A DNA stretch of 64,000 nucleotides from Streptomyces sp. CCM_MD2014 (lineage in GTDB: Bacteria > Actinomycetota > Actinomycetes > Streptomycetales > Streptomycetaceae): assembly GCF_000772045.1 (NCBI RefSeq), contig NZ_CP009754.1, positions 2,170,001-2,234,000 on the forward strand, given 5' to 3'. Position 1 is the first letter of the stretch. Each line of letters begins with the position of its first letter. The notes under the pieces are model-generated. The model worked only from the letters and a program-made list of their open reading frames with translations, was not told the origin of the DNA and made no database searches. A program made the translations under genes and the position numbers. Below, piece after piece: positions 19,601 through 28,153 of this stretch.

Positions 19601-21246
19601 TCGTCGTACTCGTACCGGGTCGTGCGGTAGGTGACCGTCGTGGTGCCGCTGTGCGGAACCTTGACCTCTGCGGTCTTGCCGCGCTCGTCGTAGGTGATGA
19701 GCGTGGTGTTGTTCTCCGCGTCCGTGGTCGAGGTGACCAGGGAGTCCTTGTCGTAGGCCCGCTTGGTGGTGTTGCCCGCGGCGTCCGTGACCGAGGTGAC
19801 GCGGTGGTTCAGGTCGTAGGCGGTCTTGGTGGTGTAGTCGGTGGTGTCGGCCGTGGCGTTCTTCTTCGGGTCGACGACCCTGGTGGTGTTGCCGACGTCG
19901 TCGTACCCGAAACTGATCGTGTCGCCGTCCGCGTTGACCACGGAGGTGAGCTGGTAGATCTCGTCGTAGTGGTTCGTCGTGACGTAGTCGGCCGGGTCCG
20001 ACGCGGTCAGCGTGCCCTTGGGCTCGGTGGTCGTGGTGAGGTGGCCGGCCTTGTCGTAGGTGTAGGTGGTCCTGCGTTCGTCCGAGGTGGTGGTGTCCTT
20101 CGGCGCGGTCGCCGAGGTGATCTGGTCCGCGGCGTCGTACACGGCGGTGGACACCGCTCCGTTGGGCGCCGTCGACGTGGTGACGTTGTCGTTGGCGTCG
20201 TACTCGGGGGCGGGCGTGGTGATCAGGTCGCCCTCGTCCTGGTCCTTCGGCACCGTGCCGACCAGGGGCCGGCCGAAGGTGTCGTACGTCTGCGTGGTCA
20301 CCTTGTCGTAGGCGTCGGTCACCTTGGTGACCTGGCCGCGCTCGTCGTAGACGAACTCCGTGGTGTGGGCCAGCGCGTCGGTGATCGTCTCCGGATAGCC
20401 GGTCGCGTCGAAGGCCCCGTACGTCGTCGGGTTGCCGTTGGCGTCGACGGCCTTGGTCAGCTGTCCGTAGGCGTCGTAGTCGTAGGTCGTCGTGTAGTCG
20501 CCGGCGGTGGCCGTCGCGACGCCCTTGGGGTCGGTGACCGTCTTCAGGTTGCCGAAGGTGTCGTAGCCGAACTGCCAGGCGCGGCCCTCGGGCGAGGTCT
20601 TGCGCCACAGGTCGGCGGCGAAGCCGTCGGCGCGGGTCTGGTAGTCGTACGTGACCGCGTTCGCCGGGTGGGTGCCGGGGGCGCAGTCCGTGGCCGGCGG
20701 GACGCCGTTCTTGTTGTTCTCGGCGTCACGTGACCAGAGGGGGTAGCCGGTCTTCTGGTCGTAGCAGTAGGCGGTCTTCGCGCCGTTGGCCTCCTCCAGG
20801 TAGGTGACGTTGTTGTCCGCGTCCCAGCTCGTCTTCGTGGTCTGGGACTTGGCGTTGGTGGTCTGGACGGGGCGGCCGTAGTCGTCGGTGACGTACTTCG
20901 TCGCGTGACTCTCGGCGTCCGTCACGGTGGCGTCCGTGAACTTGGGGTTCGCCGTGTTCGCCGCGTAGGTGAAGCCCGTGTCACCGCCGAGGCGGTCGGT
21001 GAGGGTCTTCGTCCACCAGTGGTACTTCGGGTCGTCGCCGGTCTGCGGCGCGTAGTACGCCAGGCCCGTGCCGTTGCCGCGCGGGTCGGTGGCGGTGACG
21101 AGCTTGACGTTCTTGTTGCCCTGGGTGGCGTCGTAGGTGAAGGCGAACACCTTCGGCTGGGCGGAGCCCGCGCCGTCGGTCAGCCTGGTCAGCAGCGCCT
21201 TGTCCGAGTACTCGAAGGCCAGCTTGCGGCCCGAGACGTCGGTCAT
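16624..21246 (-). CDS. RHS/YD-repeat protein, C-terminal part with RHS core and unknown C-terminal domain
   Basis: 1540 residues from the first Met after an amber codon; the frame itself is open from 21384. Dozens of YD repeats (YDxxGxxxxxxxxxGxxxxYxYD) are interrupted by a golvesin-C/xanthan-lyase-like domain (VDNSDTQST...AVADAVKLVRD). The RHS core follows (YNPYRYNAKRWDAQSGTYDMGFRDYSPGLNRF...DPFTGNRYAFTGGNPTTF). Cleavage-type RHS cores end near ELDGH (about 17285). The last roughly 220 residues form a different domain with a conserved-looking KRYDWGVPSEKR and ending AQDFDVYGSATMRG; this is the position of toxin domains in polymorphic RHS effectors, but I cannot assign it. Together with 21385-25176 it reads as one about 2850-residue protein. 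Confidence 0.85.
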   Translation of the reverse strand: MTDVSGRKLAFEYSDKALLTRLTDGAGSAQPKVFAFTYDATQGNKNVKLVTATDPRGNGTGLAYYAPQTGDDPKYHWWTKTLTDRLGGDTGFTYAANTANPKFTDATVTDAESHATKYVTDDYGRPVQTTNAKSQTTKTSWDADNNVTYLEEANGAKTAYCYDQKTGYPLWSRDAENNKNGVPPATDCAPGTHPANAVTYDYQTRADGFAADLWRKTSPEGRAWQFGYDTFGNLKTVTDPKGVATATAGDYTTTYDYDAYGQLTKAVDANGNPTTYGAFDATGYPETITDALAHTTEFVYDERGQVTKVTDAYDKVTTQTYDTFGRPLVGTVPKDQDEGDLITTPAPEYDANDNVTTSTAPNGAVSTAVYDAADQITSATAPKDTTTSDERRTTYTYDKAGHLTTTTEPKGTLTASDPADYVTTNHYDEIYQLTSVVNADGDTISFGYDDVGNTTRVVDPKKNATADTTDYTTKTAYDLNHRVTSVTDAAGNTTKRAYDKDSLVTSTTDAENNTTLITYDERGKTAEVKVPHSGTTTVTYRTTRYEYDEVGNTTKVITPRAVAADTTTAFTARTEYDALNRPVKQYQPYDPADARHNDPNVYTETVYDKVGRVAKTSLPPSEGQTVRNTTVFDYFDNGWVRSSTDPWSIATTYDYNDLGQQTARTLTSAGGSSNRTMSWSYYPDGKLESRSDDGVPVGRSVVLVDNSDTQSTAATGTWTQGDGAGQHGYDHRTHAAGTGTDAFTWTLDIPEDGTYTAYVKYPEVTGAATAAEYTLTHGTTTEPAVTKNQTTGPGTWVALGDYALKRGEDTELKLEQSSTGTAVADAVKLVRDNSADTDTEQKTFTYGYDVNGNLTSIDDTSSGARTDAYTVAYTGLNQVQKVTESLSGTEKKATSYTYDANGQPETVTHPSQFSQYTYDLRELVKTVSVGKTATDTDPKVTSYTYTARGQKLKETKANDNTVDYTYYLDGALRSTTEKKADGTTLVASHTYAYDPNGNKAQDVAKKMNADNHAAYLDSTTDYSYDPADRLTTSVKTGNGAGTETYVHDDNANVVSQTVKGTTTAYHYDRNRLLTATASGVTADYTYDPFGRQQSVTSQGQVISRSVYDGFDHVVESQKMDDTGAMKSTTYTFDPLDRTASKTADGKTTDFTYLGLSTEVLNEEVAGELTKSYQYSPWGERLSQIKHNTDGTTEDGYYGYNSHTDVETLTDDNGDTKATYGYTAYGSDDESEFTGIDKPDAGDPTKEAYNPYRYNAKRWDAQSGTYDMGFRDYSPGLNRFTTRDMYNGALADMGLGTDPFTGNRYAFTGGNPTTFTELDGHRLAECDEPGYTCSMNSAGGWDVDYKEPSPLASTEDRVYDKEEPTDRDRDVLNQMYWVKLGTWVQDWDNAYDLLSHWLGNSGDAYEVDPEAMLRDIPRFREDVTKYLQKERIEGNATFDSGWLRTRADEEDGESSLDWYYALNNFQFRVTGSNQRKYGMTYTVQVRKRYDWGVPSEKRNDLKQSFLWVDIDVQQAEVAHLHTVGLAQDFDVYGSATMRGMP

Positions 21247-21384
21247 GGACCGGACGTGGTCCGCGACCTTCGGGAACGGCGCGTCGGCCTTGTCGTAGTA
21301 GTCGACGGTGAGAGAGGTCCGGCCCGCGGGGTCGGTGATGTACTTGAGGAACTTGGTCGGCTTGTTGTTGGACTTGCGTTCCTC

Positions 21385-21387
21385 CTA
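21385..21387 (-). other. In-frame amber (TAG) codon splitting the RHS gene
   Basis: The upstream open frame ends ...GNTQTYT-TAG and the same frame continues EERKSNNKPTKF...YITDPAGR for 46 codons before the first possible start (ATG 21246). Other Streptomyces RHS proteins, as remembered, have Tyr here (TYEERKSNNKPTKFL), so a single C-to-G change (TAC to TAG) is the likely cause. The TAG creates an AGGAGG sequence, but no start codon follows within reach, so direct re-initiation is unlikely. Confidence 0.85.
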
Positions 21388-24300
21388 CGTGTACGTCTGC
21401 GTGTTGCCGTTCTTGTCGACCGTCGAGGTCAGATAGCCGTCGCAGCCGAAGAGGAAGCGGGTGCCGTCCGGGCGCAGCAGGGTCCAGGCGTCCGGGACGG
21501 GATCCTTGGTGGGCTTGCAGTCCAGGCCGGCCTTCATCGTCAGCCGGTAGTGGACGCCGGCGGGAGCCTTCCAGGTGCCGTCGTCCTGCAGACGGAAGAC
21601 GTGTGTGGTGCCGTCGCCGTCGGGGAGGCGGACCTCGGTGGGGTTCGGGTTGGGGTGGAAGTCCAGGGGCGCGCCCAGGCGGACGGGACCGGCGAGTTGT
21701 GCGGACCAGCCCGCGCCCGAGACGGTGTCGGACGTGTCGAGCGAGTTGTAGGAGAAGCGCGCGAACGTCGTCAGGCCGCGGCCCGGGTTGGTGAACGCGT
21801 TGTAGGACCACACGCTGTTGCCGGAGGCCAGGTTGTTCATGACCGTGGAGCCGGCGCCGGTGTTCTTGCCGGTGTAGGAGTAGAACTTCTCCAGGCCCAG
21901 CTGGTTGGAGGTGGGGTCCTCGACCGCGACGCTCTGCTTCAGCGGCGGGATGCCGTTCGTGCCGGCCGACAGCCAGCTGCCGTCGGCACTCTTGCGGACG
22001 TCCCAGCCCAGGACGTACTCGCCGCGCTTGTTGCCCGAGTCGGAGTTGACCGGTGTGGAGACCTTCGCCTGGATCGTGGCCGACTTGCCCGGCAGCAGGG
22101 CCGGGATCGGCGTGGCCAGCTGGTTGCCGCCGGTGGTGACGTCGGTGCCGTCGGGGAGCTTCCAGGTGTAGGACAGCTCCCGCTCGCCCGCCGCCCACTG
22201 GGCGGAGGTGGTGTTGGTGACCGTGAAGTCCACCGTGTAGGTGGTGTTCGGGGTCATCCGGGACGGGGTCTGCGGGGCGTAGTACGTGTCCTCGGTGGTG
22301 GAGTCGACGTAGATGACCTGCATGTACGGGCGCAGCTGCGGGTCGGCGGCCTCGGCGGACAGGAACAGGGTGCGCTCCTGCGGGCCGGATGCGGACTCGT
22401 CCTTGAGCTTCACCGCGACGCCCTTGTTGCCCGCCGGGTCGTCGATCCAGCTCTGCATCAGGCCGGTGGCGTCCCACCAGTGGCGGCCGACGTCCGACAC
22501 GCTCGCCACGGTGTCGGAGACGGCGGCGGACATGTCACCGCCGGCGCTGCTCCAGGCGGTGGTGGAGGTCGCGTTGTCCCACGTGGCCTGGGTTTCGGAG
22601 AAGTCCCGCGTGAGAGCGTGGAGTTCGTAGATCGCGCCGTCGGTGTCGGTGGTGGTCTCCGCGCCCCACATGTACATGCGGTTGTTGATCACCGTGGCGG
22701 TGGACGGGATGTCGTCCGTGGGGAACTTCAGCACCGCCCGGGTTTTGCCGTAGGTGCCGGAGTTGTTGCCGACGCTGAGCCACCTCTGGTCGACGTCCCA
22801 GGAGCGGATGGCGTCCTGGTTGGTGGACGGCTGGGCGGAGGACAGGGTGGTGTCGGTGACGCCGCCCTGGCTGCCCTGGATGATCTTCATCGTCCGGCCG
22901 GCCTTGGGGATGCCGACGATGCGGGTCGGGGAGCCGAGCAGTTCCCCGCTCCGCGTCTTCACCGCGATCTGGTAGTAGTACGACTTGTCGATCTCGTTGG
23001 CGGCCGAGTCGGGCGTCGGGACCGCGGTGGTGTCCGTGTAGGTGGTCTCCGACGCGCTGATCGGCGCGATCAGGGTCGCCGCCGACGGGGTGAACGCCTG
23101 CTGGGTGGAGCGGTGCAGCTGGTACTCCACGATGTCCAGACCCGCGTCACCGGTGGTGTTGGAGTACGCCTTCCAGGACAGCTCCGGGCCCGTGGAGTGC
23201 ACCACCGTCGGCGAGTTCAGCGACGTGCCGACCTTGCCGTAGGTCACCGTCAGCCGCGGGACGGTCGACGTCTCGCCACCGTAGGCGCCGTCACCGGCCT
23301 CGTAGCGGGGGCCGCCGAGCGGCCCGGTGGACGACTCGTCCTTCGCCATCAGCACGAAGCCGTGGTTGGCGGCGGTGCCGCTCACCCACTTCTGGACCGT
23401 GTCGGCGACGGGGAACTCGTGCCACTGGTTGTACTCGCCCTTGTTCTTCACGATCTGCGCCGGGTTCACCAGCCGCACCGCGTCCGCGAGCACCGCGGTC
23501 GAGGACGACGCCGGTCCGTCACCGAGGACGACCTTGCCGACCGTGCCCTTGGCGAACGGCAGCTGACCGCCGCCGTTCAGCGACGCCCAGACGCCGTTGG
23601 TGCCGGCCGTCTGGTCGACGGTGAAGGTCTGGGTGCCGTCCCGGTGCGTGACCGTGTACGGGGCGTTCGTCGCCCGGTCGAAGGCCGCGACGTAGTGCAC
23701 GTCGACGCGGTAGGTGCCGCTGTCGGTGACCTTCGGCTGCCAGGTGTAGGTGTCCCCGGCGACGGTGTCCTTGTTGTAGCGGTAGTCGTCGCCGATCGCG
23801 TACTGCGTCAGCGTCGACCCCGACGGCGGCCACGAACCCTTCGCCGCCGTGGTGCCCGCGTCCCCGTCGTCCACCTGGACGCTGGTGCCCGACAACTCAC
23901 CGACCAGGCCGGACGTGTTGGACCAGGTCGCCGTCGACTCGTCCCAGGCGCCGGTCGCACGGTGCGCCTCGATGGTGACGTCGTTGCCGTTCGTCGTGTG
24001 CGACTGGTCGAAGTAGACGCCCAGCCGGGCGCCGTCGATCTTCACCCCGTCCGGGATCTCGTCCAGCGGGAACTTCAGCAGCGAACGGGAGGTCGCCGAC
24101 GCGGACGTCTTGCCCGCCGCCAGCTTCCAGGAGGAGTTGAAGTTCACCCCCGGCTGGTCGGAGAGGACCATGGTGTCCTGCGAACCCGACGGCGACGGCG
24201 CGATCGTGATCGTCGGGTCGATCACGACCGGATACTGCCGCTCCTTCGCCGCCAGCCACTTCGCGTCCGGCGTGACGGTCAGCGTCCAGCCGTCACCTGC

Positions 24301-25176
24301 GCGCTGGAGCTTCTGCGTGACGTCGGCGCTGTACGCGTACCCGTACGGCGACGACGCCGACTTCTTCGCGTCCGTCATGTACGGGGCCGGGATGATCAGC
24401 ACCGGGGTGTTGGGCAGCTCCCCGAAGAACGCGATCGAGCCGTCCTCGCGGGCCTTCGGCGTCAGCCCCTCCGTGTCCAGCGTGAACGTGTACGTCACGG
24501 GACCTTCGGGCCGCTCGGACAGGGTGATGTTCTCCTTCACCCGGCCCGGGCCGACCACGTAGGACAGATCGGCGCCGCCGACCGCGTCCTTGTAGGTGAC
24601 GGTGGAATCCTCCGCCTGCGGCTTCAGCCGCCCACTCGCGCCCCGCAGACCGAGAGTGACCGACTGGCCCCCGTCACCGGCCTCGAAACGCAGCAGCCGG
24701 TCCGGGTCGGACCCGAACCAGCTGCGACCGGTGTTGGCCCTGTTGGCGAAGTCGAATCCCTTGGCCCTGGTCTCGGCCACCCGGGTGTCGATCGTCTTCC
24801 AGGACTTGCCCGCCGGGTCCTTGTAGGAGGTCGGCGCGGCCGTCAGTTCCGCCTCCACCCGCCCGTCGGACAGCTGCCAGAAGCGGGCCGTCAGGGTGCG
24901 GTGCGAGGTCAGTTCCTTGACCCTCTTCGCCTTCGGCGCGTTCTTCCCCTTGGGGAGCTTCTGCCGGTCGGCCATGCCGAGACCGCCGTACGACGGCGGC
25001 TCGGGGGTCTCCTTGTCGTCGTCCCCGAGCCAGTCGGAGACGGTGTCGAAGAATCCCTTGTCACCGTCCTTGCCGGAATTCGACGGTGGAGCCGCATAGG
25101 CGACTTGCGGCAATAGCGTCCCCGCAATCGCCGCGGCCACCAGACAGGAGAAATATCTCCTGTAAGGCACCTTCAC
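21385..25176 (-). CDS. RHS/YD-repeat protein, N-terminal secreted part (DNRLRE, golvesin and Fn3-like domains)
   Basis: About 1263 residues beginning with a signal peptide (MKVPYRRYFSCLVAAAIAG..., cleavage near VAYAA). In order: an extracellular beta-rich region, a DNRLRE domain (DTMVLSDQPGVNFNSSW ... LLKFPLDEIP), a golvesin-C-like domain, an Fn3-like segment (SPTVVHSTGPELSWKAYSN), a second DNRLRE domain, and an entry region (GRGLTTFARFSYNSLDTSD) preceding YD repeats. Such scaffolds form the shell of secreted Gram-positive RHS/wall-associated proteins. GTG at 25176 is preferred because AAAGG lies 7 bases upstream and the signal peptide starts there; ATGs at 25182 and 25194 are alternatives. 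The frame ends at an in-frame amber codon with the rest of the protein continuing at 21384. Confidence 0.85.
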   Translation of the reverse strand: MKVPYRRYFSCLVAAAIAGTLLPQVAYAAPPSNSGKDGDKGFFDTVSDWLGDDDKETPEPPSYGGLGMADRQKLPKGKNAPKAKRVKELTSHRTLTARFWQLSDGRVEAELTAAPTSYKDPAGKSWKTIDTRVAETRAKGFDFANRANTGRSWFGSDPDRLLRFEAGDGGQSVTLGLRGASGRLKPQAEDSTVTYKDAVGGADLSYVVGPGRVKENITLSERPEGPVTYTFTLDTEGLTPKAREDGSIAFFGELPNTPVLIIPAPYMTDAKKSASSPYGYAYSADVTQKLQRAGDGWTLTVTPDAKWLAAKERQYPVVIDPTITIAPSPSGSQDTMVLSDQPGVNFNSSWKLAAGKTSASATSRSLLKFPLDEIPDGVKIDGARLGVYFDQSHTTNGNDVTIEAHRATGAWDESTATWSNTSGLVGELSGTSVQVDDGDAGTTAAKGSWPPSGSTLTQYAIGDDYRYNKDTVAGDTYTWQPKVTDSGTYRVDVHYVAAFDRATNAPYTVTHRDGTQTFTVDQTAGTNGVWASLNGGGQLPFAKGTVGKVVLGDGPASSSTAVLADAVRLVNPAQIVKNKGEYNQWHEFPVADTVQKWVSGTAANHGFVLMAKDESSTGPLGGPRYEAGDGAYGGETSTVPRLTVTYGKVGTSLNSPTVVHSTGPELSWKAYSNTTGDAGLDIVEYQLHRSTQQAFTPSAATLIAPISASETTYTDTTAVPTPDSAANEIDKSYYYQIAVKTRSGELLGSPTRIVGIPKAGRTMKIIQGSQGGVTDTTLSSAQPSTNQDAIRSWDVDQRWLSVGNNSGTYGKTRAVLKFPTDDIPSTATVINNRMYMWGAETTTDTDGAIYELHALTRDFSETQATWDNATSTTAWSSAGGDMSAAVSDTVASVSDVGRHWWDATGLMQSWIDDPAGNKGVAVKLKDESASGPQERTLFLSAEAADPQLRPYMQVIYVDSTTEDTYYAPQTPSRMTPNTTYTVDFTVTNTTSAQWAAGERELSYTWKLPDGTDVTTGGNQLATPIPALLPGKSATIQAKVSTPVNSDSGNKRGEYVLGWDVRKSADGSWLSAGTNGIPPLKQSVAVEDPTSNQLGLEKFYSYTGKNTGAGSTVMNNLASGNSVWSYNAFTNPGRGLTTFARFSYNSLDTSDTVSGAGWSAQLAGPVRLGAPLDFHPNPNPTEVRLPDGDGTTHVFRLQDDGTWKAPAGVHYRLTMKAGLDCKPTKDPVPDAWTLLRPDGTRFLFGCDGYLTSTVDKNGNTQTYT

Positions 25177-25499
25177 GTGCATACCTTTCGCCATCGGCGA
25201 CCCACTCCGCCGAACGCGAATCGGGCGCGCCGAACGAGCCGTCGCGGAGAGTTCCGCACGGCTTGGTGCATAGCTGTGCGGCACCCGGCGAGCAGGTGAA
25301 ACATCGGCTCGCGGGGCGCGGCGGCGGGATTATCGACCGGGTGACTGACGGCCTGTCAAGCGAAGGTTCAAATCGGGCAATTGACTGACGGAAAGGCTAC
25401 TCTTTCGCCCGCGTTTGTCCGCTCGATGGCGTCGCCGACCCGCCATGGTGTATAACCGCCCCGCAATTGATCCGGACCGTCGAAAGCCGAGCCCCGTAC
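25177..25499. promoter_or_regulatory. Intergenic region between RHS gene and MmpS-like gene
   Basis: 323 bases without a gene. On the minus strand TTGACA (25359-25354) and GATAAT (25334-25329) are 19 bp apart, a reasonable though loosely spaced promoter for the RHS gene with a leader of about 145 bases. On the plus strand TATAAC at 25451-25456 could be the -10 for the MmpS-like gene; no good -35 pairs with it. Confidence 0.35.
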
Positions 25500-26012
25500 A
25501 TGTCAGCCAAGGATTCCGCGGAGAGCGCGGAGAACACCGGGAGCACCGAAAGGCCAGAGGACTCGGACAGCTCGGCGAACCCGGAGACCCCGGAGGTCAC
25601 GGCGACTGGTGGCGGCCGGGCCGGCGTCCTGATCGCCGCCGTCCTGCTGCTCGCCTGCGCCGGGCTCGTCGGCTACGGACTGCTCGACACCGAGGACGAG
25701 CCGAAGCCGTCCGTGACCCCCGCCGCCGCCGTGACTTACGAGGTCACCGGCGACGGCACGGCCGAGATCTCCTACCTCGGCCCGGACGAGGACGGCAGAG
25801 CCACCGTCGTGCGGGACGCCGAACTGCCCTGGAAACAAACCGTCCAGGTGCCGCTCGGTGAGACCCCCACCGTGGCCGTCGTGCTCGGCGAGGGCGGCGG
25901 ACAGGCGTCCTGCACGCTCGCGATCCGCGGCAAGCACGTGCAACGGGCAACGGCCATCGGCGAGTTCGGGCGCGCCACCTGCACGGGTGAGCTGCCCGCC
26001 GCCGGCACTTGA
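25500..26012 (+). CDS. Single-pass membrane protein, MmpS-like
   Basis: 170 residues: an acidic Ser/Glu/Pro-rich cytoplasmic N-terminus (about 38 residues), one membrane helix (GVLIAAVLLLACAGLVGYGLL), and an extracytoplasmic beta-sandwich starting VTYEVTGDGTAEISYLG and ending with two Cys (ASCTLAIRG..., ATCTGEL) that may pair. This layout matches actinobacterial MmpS/transport-accessory-type membrane proteins, although no MmpL transporter is adjacent. ATG at 25500 is chosen; a TTG at 25467 is also in frame and closer to the TATAAC element. Role unknown. Confidence 0.7.
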   Translation: MSAKDSAESAENTGSTERPEDSDSSANPETPEVTATGGGRAGVLIAAVLLLACAGLVGYGLLDTEDEPKPSVTPAAAVTYEVTGDGTAEISYLGPDEDGRATVVRDAELPWKQTVQVPLGETPTVAVVLGEGGGQASCTLAIRGKHVQRATAIGEFGRATCTGELPAAGT

Positions 26013-26039
26013 TCACGTACTCGTACTCATACTCGAAGA

Positions 26040-26615
26040 AGGAGAGGTCGGCAGTGCCACGCAGGTGATCACGGTCGAGGCCCGTGGCTCCTACACCGCA
26101 GTCACCGCGTGGGCCAAGGGGTCCGCCGACTGGAAGGCGCAATTTCTCCACCGCTTCCGGGCGGGCCGGGTCCAACGGGGTCACGAACGGGCGACGCGGC
26201 GGCAGGGCACCTGGATGACCCCCACCGGGACGTACACGATCACCGAAGGTTCGGCGTGGAGGCGAGCAGCACGAGCACGCCGTACCACGTCGTCACGGAC
26301 GACGACTGGTGGGTGGAGGACCCCGAGTCGAAGCTCTACAACTCCATGCACGGCGCACAGGGCGCGGACTTCCCGCTGACCGAGTCCGGCGACCGAGGCA
26401 GCGAACCCCTCATCGACTACCCCACCCGGTACGCCGAAGCGCTCGTGATCAACTTCAACCGGCGGCCCGCCGTCCCCGGCCACGGCGTCGGCATCTTCCC
26501 CCACGTCAACGGCGGCGGCGCCACGGCAGGATGCGTCTCAGTCCCCCGGGCCACCACGGACCGACTCATGGACTGGATCAAACCGTCCGCCCACCCCCGG
26601 ATCGCCATCGGCTGA
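26040..26615 (+). pseudogene. Truncated, frameshifted L,D-transpeptidase (YkuD-type) gene
   Basis: The first part (TQVITVEARGSYTAVTAWAKGSADWKAQ, then after an apparent slip RQGTWMTPTGTYTITEG) and the last part (STPYHVVTDDDWWVEDPESKLYN ... GHGVGIFPHVNGGGATAGCVSVP ... HPRIAIG, ending at 26615) are in different frames. Together they match secreted Streptomyces L,D-transpeptidase-like proteins; the catalytic Cys motif H-(x)n-TAGCVS-P survives. There is no start codon with a signal peptide, and at least two frameshifts near 26135-26200 and 26250 are needed. Non-functional, or a damaged assembly. Confidence 0.6.
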
Positions 26616-26650
26616 CCTTCCTGAGCCGTTCTGCGGCCGGGCGCCGGGCG

Positions 26651-26953
26651 TCAGAACTGTCCGGCGACGCCGACCACTCGGCAGACGCAGCCGAGGATGA
26701 TCGCCGCGAAGACGGCCTTGGACAGCGGACGTCGAGAGAGCGACGTCACGGCCACCACTGCCGAGAAGGCAGCGATACCGGCACACAGCAGCGCTCCGAA
26801 AGCCCCGTCGTTGTCCCGCCGTCCCGGGAACGCGGCCGGGTTGTCCGCTTCGACCGTCATGGCGAAGCTGAACAGCACCAGGGCCGCCGCCACCGCGTAC
26901 AGCACGGCGGCAGCGCAGGACTTGACGACGGAAGACGCTCGTGTGGTCGTCAT
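26651..26953 (-). CDS. Small hypothetical membrane protein
   Basis: 100 residues from ATG 26953 with three hydrophobic segments (AAAVLYAVAAALVLFSFAM; GALLCAGIAAFSAVVAVTS; KAVFAAIILGCVCRVVGVAG). No family recognised. An in-frame start 20 codons upstream (27013) would add a polar extension. There is no clear ribosome site at either. Convergent with the broken transpeptidase gene. Confidence 0.45.
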   Translation of the reverse strand: MTTTRASSVVKSCAAAVLYAVAAALVLFSFAMTVEADNPAAFPGRRDNDGAFGALLCAGIAAFSAVVAVTSLSRRPLSKAVFAAIILGCVCRVVGVAGQF

Positions 26954-27307
26954 CGGCCAGTGGGTCCGCACTTTCGGGTGGAGCGAGTCGAACACGCCAG
27001 GAGATGATCCCATAACGTGGCTGAAGAGGCAGGTACGGACGCGGACGATGCCGGTGCTTGGGCTGCCCGACGGGGCGTGGGGTGGTCCCGTGTACGGGGA
27101 TCCGGCGATGTGGCCGGGGCTGCCCTACGCGTTGCTCTTCCTCGAGTGGGAGGGATGCCGGGCGTGGCGGTGCCCCGGACGAAGTAGCGCCGGCCGAGGA
27201 GGAAGACCAGGAGGAGCAGGGCAGTCGGCCTCACATTATCTTTTCTGATCGGATCGACACCGGCAGTGATCCATCGGCTTGTGCGACTCAGGACCGGAAC
27301 CCGTCCC
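26954..27307. other. 354-bp stretch without a supported gene
   Basis: A plus-strand frame at 27049-27170 gives MPVLGLPDGAWGGPVYGDPAMWPGLPYALLFLEWEG-like text that could be a coding relic, but it has no ribosome site, no good end and no family match I know. Nothing else is visible. Confidence 0.3.
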
Positions 27308-28153
27308 TCACCGGTCCCGTCGGCGTCGTGCTTCACCTGCGGCGGGCCGGAGCAGCATCAGCAGTGCGGTCGCGGCCGCAGCGCCGGCCAGGATCAGCAG
27401 GACCGCCCGGTCGGACACCGCCGCGCCGATGTCCGACAGCCGTTCCTCCAGGGCGAACTCGGTGTCGGTGCTGAGCACCGACGGCAGTGCGGAGGTGCCG
27501 TCGAAGGCCAGGAACGCCACCCCGAGCGCGACGAAGAACAGGCCGCCGATCAGGGCGGTGCTGTGCAGGGTCAGCGGGCCCGCCCGGAAGGTCCGGCCCC
27601 GCAGCCAGCGTTTGCGGCCCAGGTCGAACCGGTCCCACAGCAGGGCGAGTACGAACATCGGAACCGCCATGCCGAGCGCGTAGACGGAGAGCAGTACGCC
27701 GCCGTGCAGGGGGTCGCCGTCCACGGCGGCCACGGTCAGGATGCCCCCCAGGATCGGCCCCGCGCAGAAGCCCGCCAGCCCGTAGACGGCGCCCAGGGCG
27801 AGGACCGACAGGGCCGAGCCCGAACGGCGCCCGCCCGCGGCCCGCGCCATCCGCCGGGAGCCGAAGCCCAGTCCGGCGATCTGGGCGACGCCCAGGGCGA
27901 TGACCGTCCATCCTCCCGTCGTCACCAGTGCGTCCCGGTGGCCGTAGAAGAGGCGGCTGGCGAACGAGCCGGCCACGCCGAGCGGGACGAGGGTGGTGCA
28001 CAGCCCGGCGTAGAACAGGCCGGTGCGCGTCACCAGTCGGGTGCGGCCGGTGAAGGAGTAGGCGAAGAAGGCGGGCAGCAGCAGTGCGCTGCACGGACTG
28101 AGCAGGGCCAGGAGTCCGCCGAGGAAGGCCATCGCCAGGCCCACCTCACTCAT
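27308..28153 (-). CDS. CcdA-type cytochrome c biogenesis / thiol-disulfide transmembrane reductase
   Basis: 281 residues, six or more membrane helices. The family carries electrons from cytosolic thioredoxin across the membrane to extracytoplasmic thiol proteins through two membrane Cys: here C21 in LLSPCSALLLPAF and one in YGLAGFCAGPILGG (about residue 134). A final hydrophobic segment follows LSDIGAAVSDRAV. ATG (28151-28153) overlaps the TGA of the DsbA-like gene (ATGA), so the two are coupled. The natural partner is that thioredoxin-fold protein. A role in disulfide or heme/metal protein maturation is inferred. Confidence 0.85.
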   Translation of the reverse strand: MSEVGLAMAFLGGLLALLSPCSALLLPAFFAYSFTGRTRLVTRTGLFYAGLCTTLVPLGVAGSFASRLFYGHRDALVTTGGWTVIALGVAQIAGLGFGSRRMARAAGGRRSGSALSVLALGAVYGLAGFCAGPILGGILTVAAVDGDPLHGGVLLSVYALGMAVPMFVLALLWDRFDLGRKRWLRGRTFRAGPLTLHSTALIGGLFFVALGVAFLAFDGTSALPSVLSTDTEFALEERLSDIGAAVSDRAVLLILAGAAAATALLMLLRPAAGEARRRRDR

